A stretch of DNA of 64,000 nt from Burkholderiaceae bacterium 26 (GTDB lineage: Bacteria > Pseudomonadota > Gammaproteobacteria > Burkholderiales > Burkholderiaceae), in the NCBI GenBank assembly GCA_000955795.1, contig JYOB01000014.1:159415-223414 (forward strand), in the 5' to 3' direction. The position numbers and the translations under genes are program-made. Shown piece by piece: positions 1 to 8,232 of this stretch. The stretch's first letter is position 1. Each line of letters starts with the position of its first letter. A model generated the notes under the pieces. The model was not told where the DNA came from. It worked only from the letters and a program-made list of their open reading frames with translations, and did no database searches.

Positions 1-473
1 CAGGCCAGCAAGGCGTGGTGCGCCGCGACCCATTCGCCATGCTGCCGTTCTGCGGCTACAACATGGCCGACTACTTTGCGCACTGGCTGAACCTGGGCGA
101 GAAGCTGGCCGAAAGTGGCGCCACGCTGCCGAAGATCTTCTGCGTGAACTGGTTCCGCAAGGACGAGAACGGCAAGTTCGTCTGGCCGGGCTTTGGCGAA
201 AACATGCGGGTGCTCAAGTGGATGATCGATCGCATCGAAGGCCGAGCACAGGGCGATGAGCACGTCTTTGGTGTGTCGCCGCGCTACGAAGAGTTGAGCT
301 GGGACGGGCTGGACTTCACGGCCGAGCAGTTCGCCAAGGTGATTTCGCTGGACGCGGACGCCTGGACGCAGGAACTGGCCCTGCACGACGAATTGTTCAC
401 GAAACTGGCACACGGTCTGCCGCAAGCGCTGCCCGATGCTAAGACCCGCCTGGAAGAACGCCTGCAGGGCTAA
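1..473 (+). CDS. pckG: Phosphoenolpyruvate carboxykinase (GTP), C-terminal part
   Basis: This is the 3' end of a gene that begins before the window; about 157 C-terminal residues are visible. It should convert oxaloacetate and GTP to phosphoenolpyruvate, the first committed step of gluconeogenesis, in the cytoplasm. The stretch [12 protein letters not shown] followed by YFAHWL is a hallmark of the GTP-dependent (not ATP-dependent) family, and the remainder ([20 protein letters not shown], then VLKWM) matches the family C-terminus. A clear intrinsic terminator follows the stop, so it is probably the last gene of its transcript. The missing N-terminus prevents a check of the GTP and PEP binding residues. 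Confidence 0.95.
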   Translation, partial: GQQGVVRRDPFAMLPFCGYNMADYFAHWLNLGEKLAESGATLPKIFCVNWFRKDENGKFVWPGFGENMRVLKWMIDRIEGRAQGDEHVFGVSPRYEELSWDGLDFTAEQFAKVISLDADAWTQELALHDELFTKLAHGLPQALPDAKTRLEERLQG

Positions 474-503
474 CGCCCGCCACCGCCTCGACACCAGGAC
501 AAG

Positions 504-529
504 AAGCCCGCCTCGCGCGGGCTTTTTTG
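504..529 (+). terminator. Intrinsic terminator after pckG
   Basis: An 8-bp perfect GC-rich stem (AAGCCCGC at 504-511 with GCGGGCTT at 517-524) has a 5-nt loop and runs into a T tract. It lies 31 nt after the pckG stop codon. Confidence 0.9.
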
Positions 530-677
530 TGTCTGCCCGAAGAAGGTTGCTCAAACAACGAGCAGTAATCCTAAAGTTTTAAATCGCGCGAATTACCCCT
601 GCCAACAAAACAGATCAATTGATTTTTAGGAAATCGAATTGCTTTGTAAAAAATACCGGTCCACACATGGGATTGGT

Positions 678-701
678 GATTATGCCGGCGCGAGCATAAT
701 C
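678..701. repeat. Perfect 8-bp inverted repeat, operator-like
   Basis: GATTATGC (678-685) and GCATAATC (694-701) are perfect inverted copies separated by 8 nt. Their centres are 16 bp apart, as expected for a dimeric regulator. A further TTATGC half-site occurs about ten bases downstream. No T tract follows, so a terminator is unlikely. The cognate regulator is unknown. Confidence 0.5.
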
Positions 702-853
702 GTCATGCATTTATGCCAAGCTTGAATCATTACACGCATGGTATCGGCCAAGAACGTTGCCTGGCATAGCTTTATGAAGAATGCATGTCAACCGCGCCAC
801 CCCAATGCGTGTCGAATTGAATGAATTTCCAAATTTTAAAATTCCTGCGTGAC

Positions 854-877
854 GAATCCCTACGGGATTCTTATAAT
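854..877 (+). promoter_or_regulatory. Candidate promoter with palindrome upstream of the -10
   Basis: GAATCCC (854-860), a TAC spacer and GGGATTC (864-870) form a palindrome abutting TATAAT (872-877), a consensus sigma-70 -10 box; another GAATCCC lies at 889-895. The palindrome covers the spacer, where a repressor would occlude polymerase. No good -35 is visible. It may drive a long leader for the regulator at 1342. Confidence 0.4.
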
Positions 878-1341
878 CCGGCAAAACGGAATCCCTTTTC
901 TCTGAGCCAGAAGGGGGGTTCATGACTAGAGGAAACGGGAAAGGGCTAACAGGCCTTATGCCAACGGAGGTGGGGGATCCCTACTTCACCGGCGCTCGGG
1001 GGGGCGCCGGCTCGGATTGCGCGCACGCAACGCCGCAAACTGTGCAAACGATTGCATGGTTCGGCACGCTGCGGCAGGCACCGAGGGGCTTGCAGACCTT
1101 TCTCAGGACCACCCTGGACACCACACCCAGGAGGCTCCGCTGGCGATCGTCGACGGGAATAGCAACATGACGATCCGCACAAGGCCGACGGCCGGACAAC
1201 AGCGCCCGCAAGAAATGACATGCGAGCACACGCGCAATTGCCCGCATGGCACTCATAACAACGCGCACCGCAGACAGCAGAGCGCAGCCGCAAGGCTGCT
1301 CGCCGGAGTGTGTCGGCTGGTTAGACGGGAGGTATCACAAA

Positions 1342-2178
1342 GTGGGTATTCAGATCTTGCTGGTCGAACAAGACCAGGCAGAGGGGGAGCGTCTGTCGTT
1401 TTCCCTGCGTGATGGTGGACACGACGTTCAACGGGTCAGCCATCCGGGCCAAGCGCAGGCAGCCATCCTGGCCGCCATGCCTGAGTTGCTCCTGATGGAG
1501 TGGACATGGCCCGAGCGCGAGTCGATCGACATGCTGCTGGCGTTGCGCGCCAACATGCAGACGCGCGGCCTGCCGGTCATCGTGCTGTCCCGTCATGGCG
1601 ATGCGCGTGCCAAGATTGCCGCGCTCGACGCCGGTGCCGACGACTACGTCGTCAAACCGTGCGACACGGGCGAGCTGCATGCCCGCATTCGCGCCGTACT
1701 GCGCCGCCGCGCGCCGCATCAGCACGGCGACGACATCCTGCAGGTCAACGGCCTGCGCCTCGATCCGCTCACGCTGGGCGTGACTGCGCAAACCGACACC
1801 GGCCCGCGCGCCATTCCGCTCAGTCCGCTGGAATTCCGCCTGCTGCACTTTCTCGTCGCGCATCCGCAACGCGTGCACTCGCGCACGCAACTGCTGGACC
1901 GCGTATGGGGCAACCATGTATTCGTAGGTGAGCGCACGGTGGATGTGCACGTGCGCAAGCTGCGCGTGGCGCTGGCCGGCACGCCCTGCGATGGCCTGAT
2001 CCAGACCGTGCGCGGCGGCGGCTATCGCCTCGTGGTCGGCACCAGCGGCGCAACGGCCGCATATGCTGCCGACGCGATCGGCATGCAATTGGAAGCCGCA
2101 AGCCGCAAGGCTGAACTGCCGGCATACGGCCGCGTCCCCACGACGCGCTCGCTCGGCCCAGCTCAGTTGGGCGCCTAA
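1342..2178 (+). CDS. Orphan OmpR/PhoB-family response regulator with Glu at the phosphoacceptor site
   Basis: A 278-residue DNA-binding regulator: an N-terminal receiver (about 1-120), a C-terminal winged helix (about 135-235, with LSPLEFRLLHFL and RTVDVHVRKLR) and a 40-residue Ala-rich tail. I chose GTG 1342 because GGAGGT at 1328-1333 is correctly spaced and the receiver beta-1 strand (VGIQILLVEQD) starts there. The residue expected to be the phosphorylated Asp is Glu53 (LLLMEWTWP), and the acidic pair is altered (EQD); the conserved Lys (VVKP) and a Ser in place of Thr are present. Glu often mimics phospho-Asp, so the protein may be constitutively active or phosphorylation-independent. No kinase gene is adjacent. 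A terminator follows. Confidence 0.85.
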   Translation: MGIQILLVEQDQAEGERLSFSLRDGGHDVQRVSHPGQAQAAILAAMPELLLMEWTWPERESIDMLLALRANMQTRGLPVIVLSRHGDARAKIAALDAGADDYVVKPCDTGELHARIRAVLRRRAPHQHGDDILQVNGLRLDPLTLGVTAQTDTGPRAIPLSPLEFRLLHFLVAHPQRVHSRTQLLDRVWGNHVFVGERTVDVHVRKLRVALAGTPCDGLIQTVRGGGYRLVVGTSGATAAYAADAIGMQLEAASRKAELPAYGRVPTTRSLGPAQLGA

Positions 2179-2199
2179 CGAGCCTGTCCGCCAGAGCAG

Positions 2200-2236
2200 A
2201 CCGCCGCTTGCGCATTGCGCAGCGGCGGTTTTCTTT
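2200..2236 (+). terminator. Intrinsic terminator after the orphan regulator
   Basis: ACCGCCGCT (2200-2208) pairs with AGCGGCGGT (2221-2229), with an inner TGCGC/GCGCA extension, followed by TTTTCTTTT. It lies between the regulator and the convergent otnI. Confidence 0.85.
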
Positions 2237-2305
2237 TGCGTCAGCGCATGGTCATGCGCGCCGTAACCTGGACAGATTGGCGCAGTTCCTTCTTGTGCTG
2301 CTGCG

Positions 2306-3094
2306 TCAGCGTTGGCCTTCGCGCCAGCGTTTGAGCCAGCCGAGCCCTTCGCTCGTACCGGCACGCGGCCGGTATTCACAGCCGACCCAGCCGTCATAGC
2401 CGAGCGCGTCCAGCAATGCAAAGAGGTGCGGATAGTTCAGCTCGCCTTCGTCCGGTTCGTGGCGATCGGGCACGCCGGCAATCTGCACGTGACCCACACC
2501 ATCGACGTACTGCTTGAGCTTGACCGACAGATCGCCCTCCATGATCTGCGCGTGATACAGATCGAACTGCACCTTGACGTTGGTCGCGCCGACTTCCTTG
2601 CACACCGCATGTGCCTGCGCCTGGTGCGTGAGGAAAAAGCCCGGCATGTCGCGCGTGTTGATCGGCTCCAGCACGATGGTGACCGCCGCGCCGGCAGCCT
2701 CGCGCGCAGCGTAGGCGACGTTGCTCACGTAGGTGGCATGGTGGCGTGCGCGGTCTGCACCCGGGGGCAGCAGCCCGGCCATCACGTGCAGGCGCGTATT
2801 GCCCAGCACCTGCGCATACTCCAGCGCTGTCGCAATGCCGCGCTTGAATTCCTCTTCGCGACCGGGCAACGAGGCGATGCCGCGCTCGCCGCCAGCCCAG
2901 TCGCCCGGCGGAGCATTGAACAGTGCTTGCGTGAGGCCAGCGTCGTCAAGACGGGCGCGGATATCCGCCTTGTCGAAGTCGTAGGGAAATAGGAACTCCA
3001 CGCCCTCGAAGCCATCCTTTGCCGCAGCGGCAAAGCGGTCGAGGAACGCGTGCTCCTGGTACATCATGGACAGGTTGGCGGCAAAGCGCGGCAT
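2306..3094 (-). CDS. otnI: 2-oxo-tetronate isomerase (hydroxypyruvate isomerase family)
   Basis: A 262-residue TIM-barrel protein of the xylose-isomerase-like superfamily. In the characterised tetronate pathways OtnI interconverts 2-oxo- and 3-oxo-tetronate so that OtnK can phosphorylate the product. The four metal ligands of the Hyi/OtnI fold are visible: Glu143 (EPINTRD), Asp178 (FDLYHAQ), Gln204 (HVQIAG) and Glu240 (GCEYRP). The start at 3094 has AGAGG just upstream on the minus strand; an open frame extends further 5' but only in the shadow of the transporter gene. It is the last gene of the cluster, 23 nt after the MFS gene. Plain hydroxypyruvate isomerase is the alternative, but the neighbours favour OtnI. 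Confidence 0.9.
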   Translation of the reverse strand: MPRFAANLSMMYQEHAFLDRFAAAAKDGFEGVEFLFPYDFDKADIRARLDDAGLTQALFNAPPGDWAGGERGIASLPGREEEFKRGIATALEYAQVLGNTRLHVMAGLLPPGADRARHHATYVSNVAYAAREAAGAAVTIVLEPINTRDMPGFFLTHQAQAHAVCKEVGATNVKVQFDLYHAQIMEGDLSVKLKQYVDGVGHVQIAGVPDRHEPDEGELNYPHLFALLDALGYDGWVGCEYRPRAGTSEGLGWLKRWREGQR

Positions 3095-3117
3095 GGCAGA
3101 CCTCTGAATACGATTGC

Positions 3118-4443
3118 TTATTTGTTGACCAACTTCGACGGCGTGCGCAACACGGCAATGCAGCCGAGCACCAGCACGCCCGCCAACGCATACATGCCGG
3201 CGGATGTGCTGCCCGTCATGTCCTTGAGCGCACCGATCATATAGGGGCTCACGAAGCCGGCCAAGTTGCCGACCGAGTTGATGGCGGCAATGCCGGCAGC
3301 GGCGGCGGTGCCTTGCAGGAAGGCCGTCGGCAGGGACCAGAACAGCGGCGCGCACGTCAGCACACCCGCCGCTGCCAATGACAGGAAGACAATCGACAGG
3401 GCCACGTTGTGCCCAGCCGTGGCCACCACGGCAAAGCCGACTGCGCCCATCAGCGCCGGCACAACCAGGTGCCAGCGACGCTCGCGGCGTGCATCGGCGC
3501 TGCGGCCGATCAGCACCATGGTGATCGCCGCACATACGTACGGGATGGCGGAGAGCATGCCCACCATGAAGGTGTCTTTCACACCAGCGTTCTTCACCAG
3601 CGTCGGCATCCAGAACGTCAGCCCGTACTGGCCCATGACGAAGGTGAAGTAGATCAGGCTCATCATCCACACGCGCGGATCGGAGAACACCTTGCCGATG
3701 CCGTGGTGCTCGGTCTTGCCTTTGTTGTCTGCAGCAATGTTGGCTTCGAGAATCTGCTTCTCGTCTTCCGACAACCACTTGGCTTTGCGGATGCTGTCAT
3801 CGAACTTCCACAGCACCAGCAAGCCGACCAGCACGGCAGGAATGGCTTCGATCACGAACATCCACTGCCAGCCCTGCCAGCCGCCGCCGACGCCCGTCCC
3901 GTGGAAGGCGCTCATGATCCAGCCCGACAGCGGGTTGCCGAAGATGCCCGAGATGGGGATGGCCGCCATGAACATCGCCACAATGCGCGCGCGGCGATGC
4001 GACGGATACCAGTACGTCAGATACAGAATGACGCCGGGGTAGAAGCCCGCTTCCGCCAAACCCAGCAGGAAGCGCATCACGTAGAACTGGGTGGGCGTCT
4101 GCACGAATGCGAATGCACCCGAGATCAAACCCCACGTGATCATGATCCGCGCGATCCAAATACGCGCGCCGATCTTGTTCATCAGCAGGTTGCTCGGCAC
4201 CTCGAAGAGGAAGTACCCGATGAAGAAGATGCCGGCTCCCAGCCCGTAGACCGTCTCGGAAAAATTCAGCGCCTGCGACATCTGCAGCTTCGCAAAGCCG
4301 ACGTTCACACGGTCGAGGTACGCGACCACGTAGCACAGCATGATGAGCGGGACGATGCGGCGCGACACGCGCGCATAAACGCTGTCCTCTTTTGAAACGG
4401 CGTGCGAAGGCAACGCCGCCGTGGTGGCGGTCGAGGTGTTCAT
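3118..4443 (-). CDS. MFS transporter, anion:cation symporter type, probable tetronate uptake
   Basis: A 441-residue integral membrane protein with about 12 hydrophobic segments and the MFS loop signature [13 protein letters not shown] after TM1, typical of the ACS family that carries sugar acids, tartrate and phthalate. It lies between otnC (63 nt upstream) and otnI (23 nt downstream) on the same strand, so its likely substrate is D-erythronate and/or L-threonate in symport with H+. The substrate assignment is inference from context; the family assignment is firm. The start codon at 4443 gives a cytoplasmic N-terminus of about 35 residues before TM1. Confidence 0.85.
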   Translation of the reverse strand: MNTSTATTAALPSHAVSKEDSVYARVSRRIVPLIMLCYVVAYLDRVNVGFAKLQMSQALNFSETVYGLGAGIFFIGYFLFEVPSNLLMNKIGARIWIARIMITWGLISGAFAFVQTPTQFYVMRFLLGLAEAGFYPGVILYLTYWYPSHRRARIVAMFMAAIPISGIFGNPLSGWIMSAFHGTGVGGGWQGWQWMFVIEAIPAVLVGLLVLWKFDDSIRKAKWLSEDEKQILEANIAADNKGKTEHHGIGKVFSDPRVWMMSLIYFTFVMGQYGLTFWMPTLVKNAGVKDTFMVGMLSAIPYVCAAITMVLIGRSADARRERRWHLVVPALMGAVGFAVVATAGHNVALSIVFLSLAAAGVLTCAPLFWSLPTAFLQGTAAAAGIAAINSVGNLAGFVSPYMIGALKDMTGSTSAGMYALAGVLVLGCIAVLRTPSKLVNK

Positions 4444-4506
4444 GTGGTCTCCGGTATAGGTTTTATGTGGGCCGTGCAGCGGGCGCTACCGATTTGCTAT
4501 CGGTTG

Positions 4507-5151
4507 CTACCAACGAGCCCCGAACGTCTGGCGCAGTTCGTCGATCTGCGCGTCGGACAGCGGTGCAGGCTTGGGTTCGGTCATCAACCAAAGCCGTGCG
4601 GTTTCTTCCAGTTCTTCCAGCGCGTAGGCTGCATTCGACACCGAGCCGTGCCATACCACGGGCCCGAGTCGATCGAGCAGCACGGCGCGCACGTCATTGG
4701 CCAGCGCAGCAATCTGCGAAGCCACATCCGGATGCCCCGGACGCTGATACGTGATGAGCGGCACGTGGCCGACCTTCATCACGTAGTACGGCGTGATGGG
4801 CGGCAGCACATCGGCTTCGTTCCAGACGCCGGCCAGCGTGAGCGCCACGAGATGTGTCGAATGCGTGTGCACCACGGCATGCGCGTCGGCATTGCGGTCG
4901 TAGATGCCGCGATGCAGAGCGAGCGTTTTCGAAGGCTTGTCGCCGCCAACCCACTCGCCCGTCGCCAGCACCTTGGCGATACGCGCCGGGTCCAGCGTGC
5001 CAAGGCAGGCATCGGTGGGCGTGATGAGCCAGCCGTCCGGCAGGCGTGCGCTGATGTTGCCTGCCGTGCCGACGGTGTAACCGCGCGCATACAGGCTCTG
5101 CCCGACACGAGCGATCTCTTCACGCAGTGCAGTTTCAGTGGACGCGCTCAT
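4507..5151 (-). CDS. otnC: 3-oxo-tetronate 4-phosphate decarboxylase (class II aldolase family)
   Basis: 214 residues of the class II aldolase/adducin fold. Expected reaction: 3-oxo-tetronate 4-phosphate to dihydroxyacetone phosphate plus CO2, feeding glycolysis. Visible are the GNISAR phosphate-binding loop (31-36), metal-ligand histidines in HTHSTH (95-100) and a third His in WHGS (168). Where aldolases and epimerases of this fold have an acidic residue (PSSE/PSSD), this protein reads PSKT (73-76), which may be a decarboxylase trait. Its ATG overlaps the otnK stop (ATGA), implying translational coupling. Confidence 0.88.
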   Translation of the reverse strand: MSASTETALREEIARVGQSLYARGYTVGTAGNISARLPDGWLITPTDACLGTLDPARIAKVLATGEWVGGDKPSKTLALHRGIYDRNADAHAVVHTHSTHLVALTLAGVWNEADVLPPITPYYVMKVGHVPLITYQRPGHPDVASQIAALANDVRAVLLDRLGPVVWHGSVSNAAYALEELEETARLWLMTEPKPAPLSDAQIDELRQTFGARW

Positions 5152-6461
5152 ACCGCCGCCTCCGCTGTGGCCTGCGCCAGTTGCGCAAGCGCCTTCTCGA
5201 AGAAATCCACCGTCCCGAAGTTGCCGGACTTCAATGCCAGCGCAACCGGATCGGTGTCGATGGTGGCTGTCCAGGGCACGCCTGGGTCGATCTGCGGGCC
5301 GATGCGCAGCGCGCGCACGTCGAGCGCCTGCACCACCGCGCCCGATGTTTCACCACCGGCCACCACGAAGCGGCGCACGCCGTCAGCATGCAGCGTGCGA
5401 GCGATGCGGCCCAGTGCATCTTCAACCAGCTTGCCGGCGCGCTCCACACCCAGCGTTTGCTGCACGTGGGCCACTTGCTCGGGCGCGCTGGTGGCGTAAA
5501 TCAGCACCGTCTGACCGGCATGGCGGTGCACGAAATCGAGCGCGTCGACCACCACCGATTTGCCTTCGGCCAGCGCCAGCGGATCAATCTGGAACGCCGG
5601 GCGCGATGCACGCCAATGCGCCACCTGTGCGTTCGTCGCACGTGAGCAGCTGCCCGACAGCACGATCGCCGAATCGGCCACCGCTGGTAGTTGGGCCGCG
5701 TCGCCATGTTCCGTGATCAACCCCGCCCGGCGGTATTGCGCAGGCAAGCCAAGCGCCAGGCCCGAGCCGCCCGTGAGCAGCGGCAGGTCGGCAAACGCCT
5801 CGCCCAGCACGATCAGGTCATCGTTGGAAATGGCATCGGCAATCGCCAGCTTCACGCCGTCGGCGCGCAGTTGCTGGGCCTGATCACGAGCGGCCAGGAC
5901 GCCGCGCATGATGGCGTCGTAACGCAGCAGGCCGACCTTGCCCGCGCTCTGGCGCGCGAGCACCGACACAAGGTTCGGATCGCGCATCGGCGTGAGCGGA
6001 TGGTGCTCCATGCCCGACGCGTTGAGCAGCACGTCTCCCACGAACAGATGGCCGCGGAAGATCGTGCGGCCGTTCTCGGGAAATGCAGGGCAGGCCAATG
6101 TGAAATCGGTGCCCAGTTCGGCCATCAACGCCTCGGCCACGGGGCCGATGTTGCCCTCGTCCGTGGAATCAAAGGTCGAGCAGTATTTGAAGAAGAAGCG
6201 CGAGCAGCCTTGCGCACGCAGCCATTGCAGTGCGCTCAATGACTGCGCAACGGCATCGGCCGCAGGAATCGTGCGCGATTTGAGGGCCACGACAATGGCA
6301 TCGGCATCCGCAGCGATGGCTTCCTCACCTGCCGGCGGCACACCGATGGTCTGCACGGTGCGCATGCCGGCGCGCACGAGCATGTTGGCAAGGTCGGTCG
6401 CACCAGTGAAGTCATCGGCGATGCAGCCGAGGACCGGGCGGGACGTGGGCGCTGCGCTCAT
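5148..6461 (-). CDS. otnK: 3-oxo-tetronate kinase (DUF1537 family)
   Basis: 437 residues, the usual length for the two-domain DUF1537 (SBD/NBD) four-carbon acid sugar kinases. The N-terminal signature CIADDFTGATDLAN (12-25) and the C-terminal Gly-rich VAGGETSGAVVQAL loop that binds ATP are both present. The enzyme should phosphorylate 3-oxo-tetronate at O4 using ATP, upstream of OtnC. Start and stop overlap its neighbours by 4 nt (ATGA) on both sides, so ltnD-otnK-otnC form a tightly coupled block. Confidence 0.92.
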   Translation of the reverse strand: MSAAPTSRPVLGCIADDFTGATDLANMLVRAGMRTVQTIGVPPAGEEAIAADADAIVVALKSRTIPAADAVAQSLSALQWLRAQGCSRFFFKYCSTFDSTDEGNIGPVAEALMAELGTDFTLACPAFPENGRTIFRGHLFVGDVLLNASGMEHHPLTPMRDPNLVSVLARQSAGKVGLLRYDAIMRGVLAARDQAQQLRADGVKLAIADAISNDDLIVLGEAFADLPLLTGGSGLALGLPAQYRRAGLITEHGDAAQLPAVADSAIVLSGSCSRATNAQVAHWRASRPAFQIDPLALAEGKSVVVDALDFVHRHAGQTVLIYATSAPEQVAHVQQTLGVERAGKLVEDALGRIARTLHADGVRRFVVAGGETSGAVVQALDVRALRIGPQIDPGVPWTATIDTDPVALALKSGNFGTVDFFEKALAQLAQATAEAAV

Positions 6462-7369
6462 TTCGACTGGCCCTCCGGCAGCGTGATCCCCGGGAAGATC
6501 TTGATCACGGCGGAATCATCTTCCCGGGCGTAGCCGGCGGTCGACGCCTGCATGAACATCTGATGGGCAGTAGCCGCCAGCGGCAGCGGGAACTTGGTCG
6601 CGCGCGCGGTATCGAGCACGAGCCCCAGGTCCTTGACGAAGATATCGACCGCGGACAGCGGCGTGTAGTCGCCGGCCAGCACGTGGGCCATGCGGTTTTC
6701 GAACATCCAGCTGTTGCCCGCGCTATGGGTGATGACTTCATACAGCGCATCCGCCGCCACACCTTCGCGCAGGCCCAAGGCCATGGCTTCGGCGGCGGCG
6801 GCAATGTGCACGCCGGCCAGCAACTGATTGATGATCTTGACCTTGCTACCAGCGCCAGCCTTGTCGCCCAGGCGATAGACCTTGCCGGCCATGGCGTCGA
6901 GTACGTGGCCCGCCGCCGCATACGCCTCGGGCGTGGCCGAGGTCATCATGGTCATCTGGCCCGATGCGGCCTTGGCGGCGCCGCCCGAGATCGGGCCATC
7001 CACATACAGGATGCCCTGCTGCGCGAGGCGTGCCTCCAGCGCGATGGACCAGTTCGGATCCACCGTCGAACACATGACGAAGGTGCTGCCCGGCCGCATG
7101 GCGCCCGCTGCGCCGCTCTCGCCGAACAGCACAGCCTCGGTCTGCGCGGCGTTGACCACCACGGAGACCACCACATCCACACCAGCCGCAACGTCAGCGG
7201 GCGTTGCGCAGGCCACACCGCCTTCCTTGGCGAAATCCGCAGCGGCACCCGGGCGCGCGTCGCAGGCATGCACGGTGTAGCCGTGATTGCGCAGGGTCTT
7301 GGCAATGCCCAAGCCCATGGCGCCGAGTCCGATCACGCCAACCTTACGGTCAGCCGCCGTTTGCGTCAT
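6458..7369 (-). CDS. ltnD: L-threonate 2-dehydrogenase (beta-hydroxyacid dehydrogenase family)
   Basis: 303 residues. An N-terminal Rossmann motif GLGAMGLGIA (14-23) binds NAD+; the substrate motif DGPISGGAAKA (124-134) and the catalytic Lys178 with Asn181 (KIINQ) are in place. In the known pathway LtnD oxidises L-threonate to 2-oxo-tetronate, which OtnI isomerises for OtnK. Its position directly upstream of otnK with a 4-nt overlap supports LtnD over other family members such as tartronate semialdehyde reductase. Confidence 0.9.
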   Translation of the reverse strand: MTQTAADRKVGVIGLGAMGLGIAKTLRNHGYTVHACDARPGAAADFAKEGGVACATPADVAAGVDVVVSVVVNAAQTEAVLFGESGAAGAMRPGSTFVMCSTVDPNWSIALEARLAQQGILYVDGPISGGAAKAASGQMTMMTSATPEAYAAAGHVLDAMAGKVYRLGDKAGAGSKVKIINQLLAGVHIAAAAEAMALGLREGVAADALYEVITHSAGNSWMFENRMAHVLAGDYTPLSAVDIFVKDLGLVLDTARATKFPLPLAATAHQMFMQASTAGYAREDDSAVIKIFPGITLPEGQSK

Positions 7370-7384
7370 GAATTGCTCCTGAAA

Positions 7385-8101
7385 TCAGTCTTGCGCAGTA
7401 TCGCGGCCCTCGGCCAGGCGACGTGCGGCATTGAACATGTGGGTCTGCGCGGCATTGCGTGCAGCAAGTGCGTCGCGGTGGCGAATGGCCTCGACCATCG
7501 CGCGGTGTTCGTCGCGGACCTGGCGTGCAAAGTCTTCGCGGCGCGCTTCGTTGCTGCGCGTCACGCCAATCGCTTCTTCCAGGTATTGGCTGAAAAAGCC
7601 GAGTGCCTGCACCAGAAACGGATTGCCGCTGGCGGCGGCGATGGCGTGGTGAAAGCGCAGGTCTTCGGTCACGCCGTCACCGCCCGCTGCCACTGCGGCG
7701 TCGATGCTGTCGAGTGCGGCGTCGATCTCGATCATCTCTGCATCCGTACGGCGCTGGGCGGCCAGCGCAGCGCCTTCCGCTTCCAGCGCGCGGCGCAGCT
7801 CGATGATGTGCAGCACGGCATCGAGCGAGCCGGCCTGCGCCGCGTCGATACGCAAGGGTTTGAGGCCGGCCTGCTGCGTGACGTACACGCCGCTGCCCTG
7901 GCGCGCCTCGACCACGCCTTCGTGGCGCAGACGCGAGATGGCTTCGCGGATCACGGTGCGGCTCACGCCGAATTCCTGGCCGAGCACGGTTTCGGACGGC
8001 ATGCGTTCGCCGCGGCGCAGTTCGCCCGCGTCGATCTTGTCCATCAGGGTCTGGGCCACGCGGTCGGACAGGGAAGGCGTGGCGTCGAGTCGTTCAAACA
8101 T
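7385..8101 (-). CDS. GntR/FadR-family transcriptional regulator of the tetronate cluster
   Basis: 238 residues from the chosen ATG at 8101: an N-terminal winged helix (PSETVLGQEFGVSRTVIREAI) and an all-helical FadR-type (FCD) C-terminal ligand domain with the usual metal-binding His/Asp positions (LRFHHAIAAASGN). It is the first gene of the minus-strand operon, 15 nt before ltnD, and divergent from denD, so it probably controls both directions in response to a tetronate or pathway intermediate. The start is uncertain: in-frame ATGs also exist at 8146 and 8170, and none has a good ribosome binding site. Confidence 0.88.
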   Translation of the reverse strand: MFERLDATPSLSDRVAQTLMDKIDAGELRRGERMPSETVLGQEFGVSRTVIREAISRLRHEGVVEARQGSGVYVTQQAGLKPLRIDAAQAGSLDAVLHIIELRRALEAEGAALAAQRRTDAEMIEIDAALDSIDAAVAAGGDGVTEDLRFHHAIAAASGNPFLVQALGFFSQYLEEAIGVTRSNEARREDFARQVRDEHRAMVEAIRHRDALAARNAAQTHMFNAARRLAEGRDTAQD

Positions 8102-8130
8102 GGTGGCAGGGATGTCTTGGCAAGCGTAAA

Positions 8131-8152
8131 TTCGTCGTGTCATCATACAAGT
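8131..8152. promoter_or_regulatory. Possible GntR/FadR-type operator between the regulator and denD
   Basis: On the minus strand the sequence reads TTGTATGATGACACGACGAA. TTGTATGAT resembles the half-sites bound by FadR-subfamily repressors that control sugar-acid genes. It lies in the divergent promoter region, close to or inside the regulator's 5' end, depending on the true start. The symmetry is imperfect, so this is a weak call. Confidence 0.3.
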
Positions 8153-8232
8153 TGAGTCGCAGAGCTTCATCCCTGTTTACCCTAGGCATCGACAAAACGC
8201 CGGGCGCTTACGCCAGGCAACAAGGAGACACC

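Larger units (their letters stand above)
474..1341. other. 868-bp non-coding, partly AT-rich interval
   Basis: No convincing gene. Apart from the pckG terminator it holds a conspicuously AT-rich block (about 540-850) unlike the rest of the window. It also holds an 8-bp dyad at 678-701, a GAATCCC/GGGATTC palindrome at 854-870 followed by a TATAAT box (872-877), and a GC-rich hairpin (CCGGCGC at 989-995 with GCGCCGG at 1004-1010). A purine-rich AAGGGGGG at 911-918 precedes an 82-codon open frame from ATG 922, but its translation looks random. The interval most likely carries the promoter and a long leader for the downstream regulator, and could host a small RNA. Confidence 0.6.

Noticed and set aside
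922-1170. An 82-codon ORF with a purine-rich tract before its ATG
   Set aside because: The translation shows no hydrophobic core, motif or codon bias, and the spacing from AAGGGGGG to ATG is too short. Kept only as a leader-peptide possibility.
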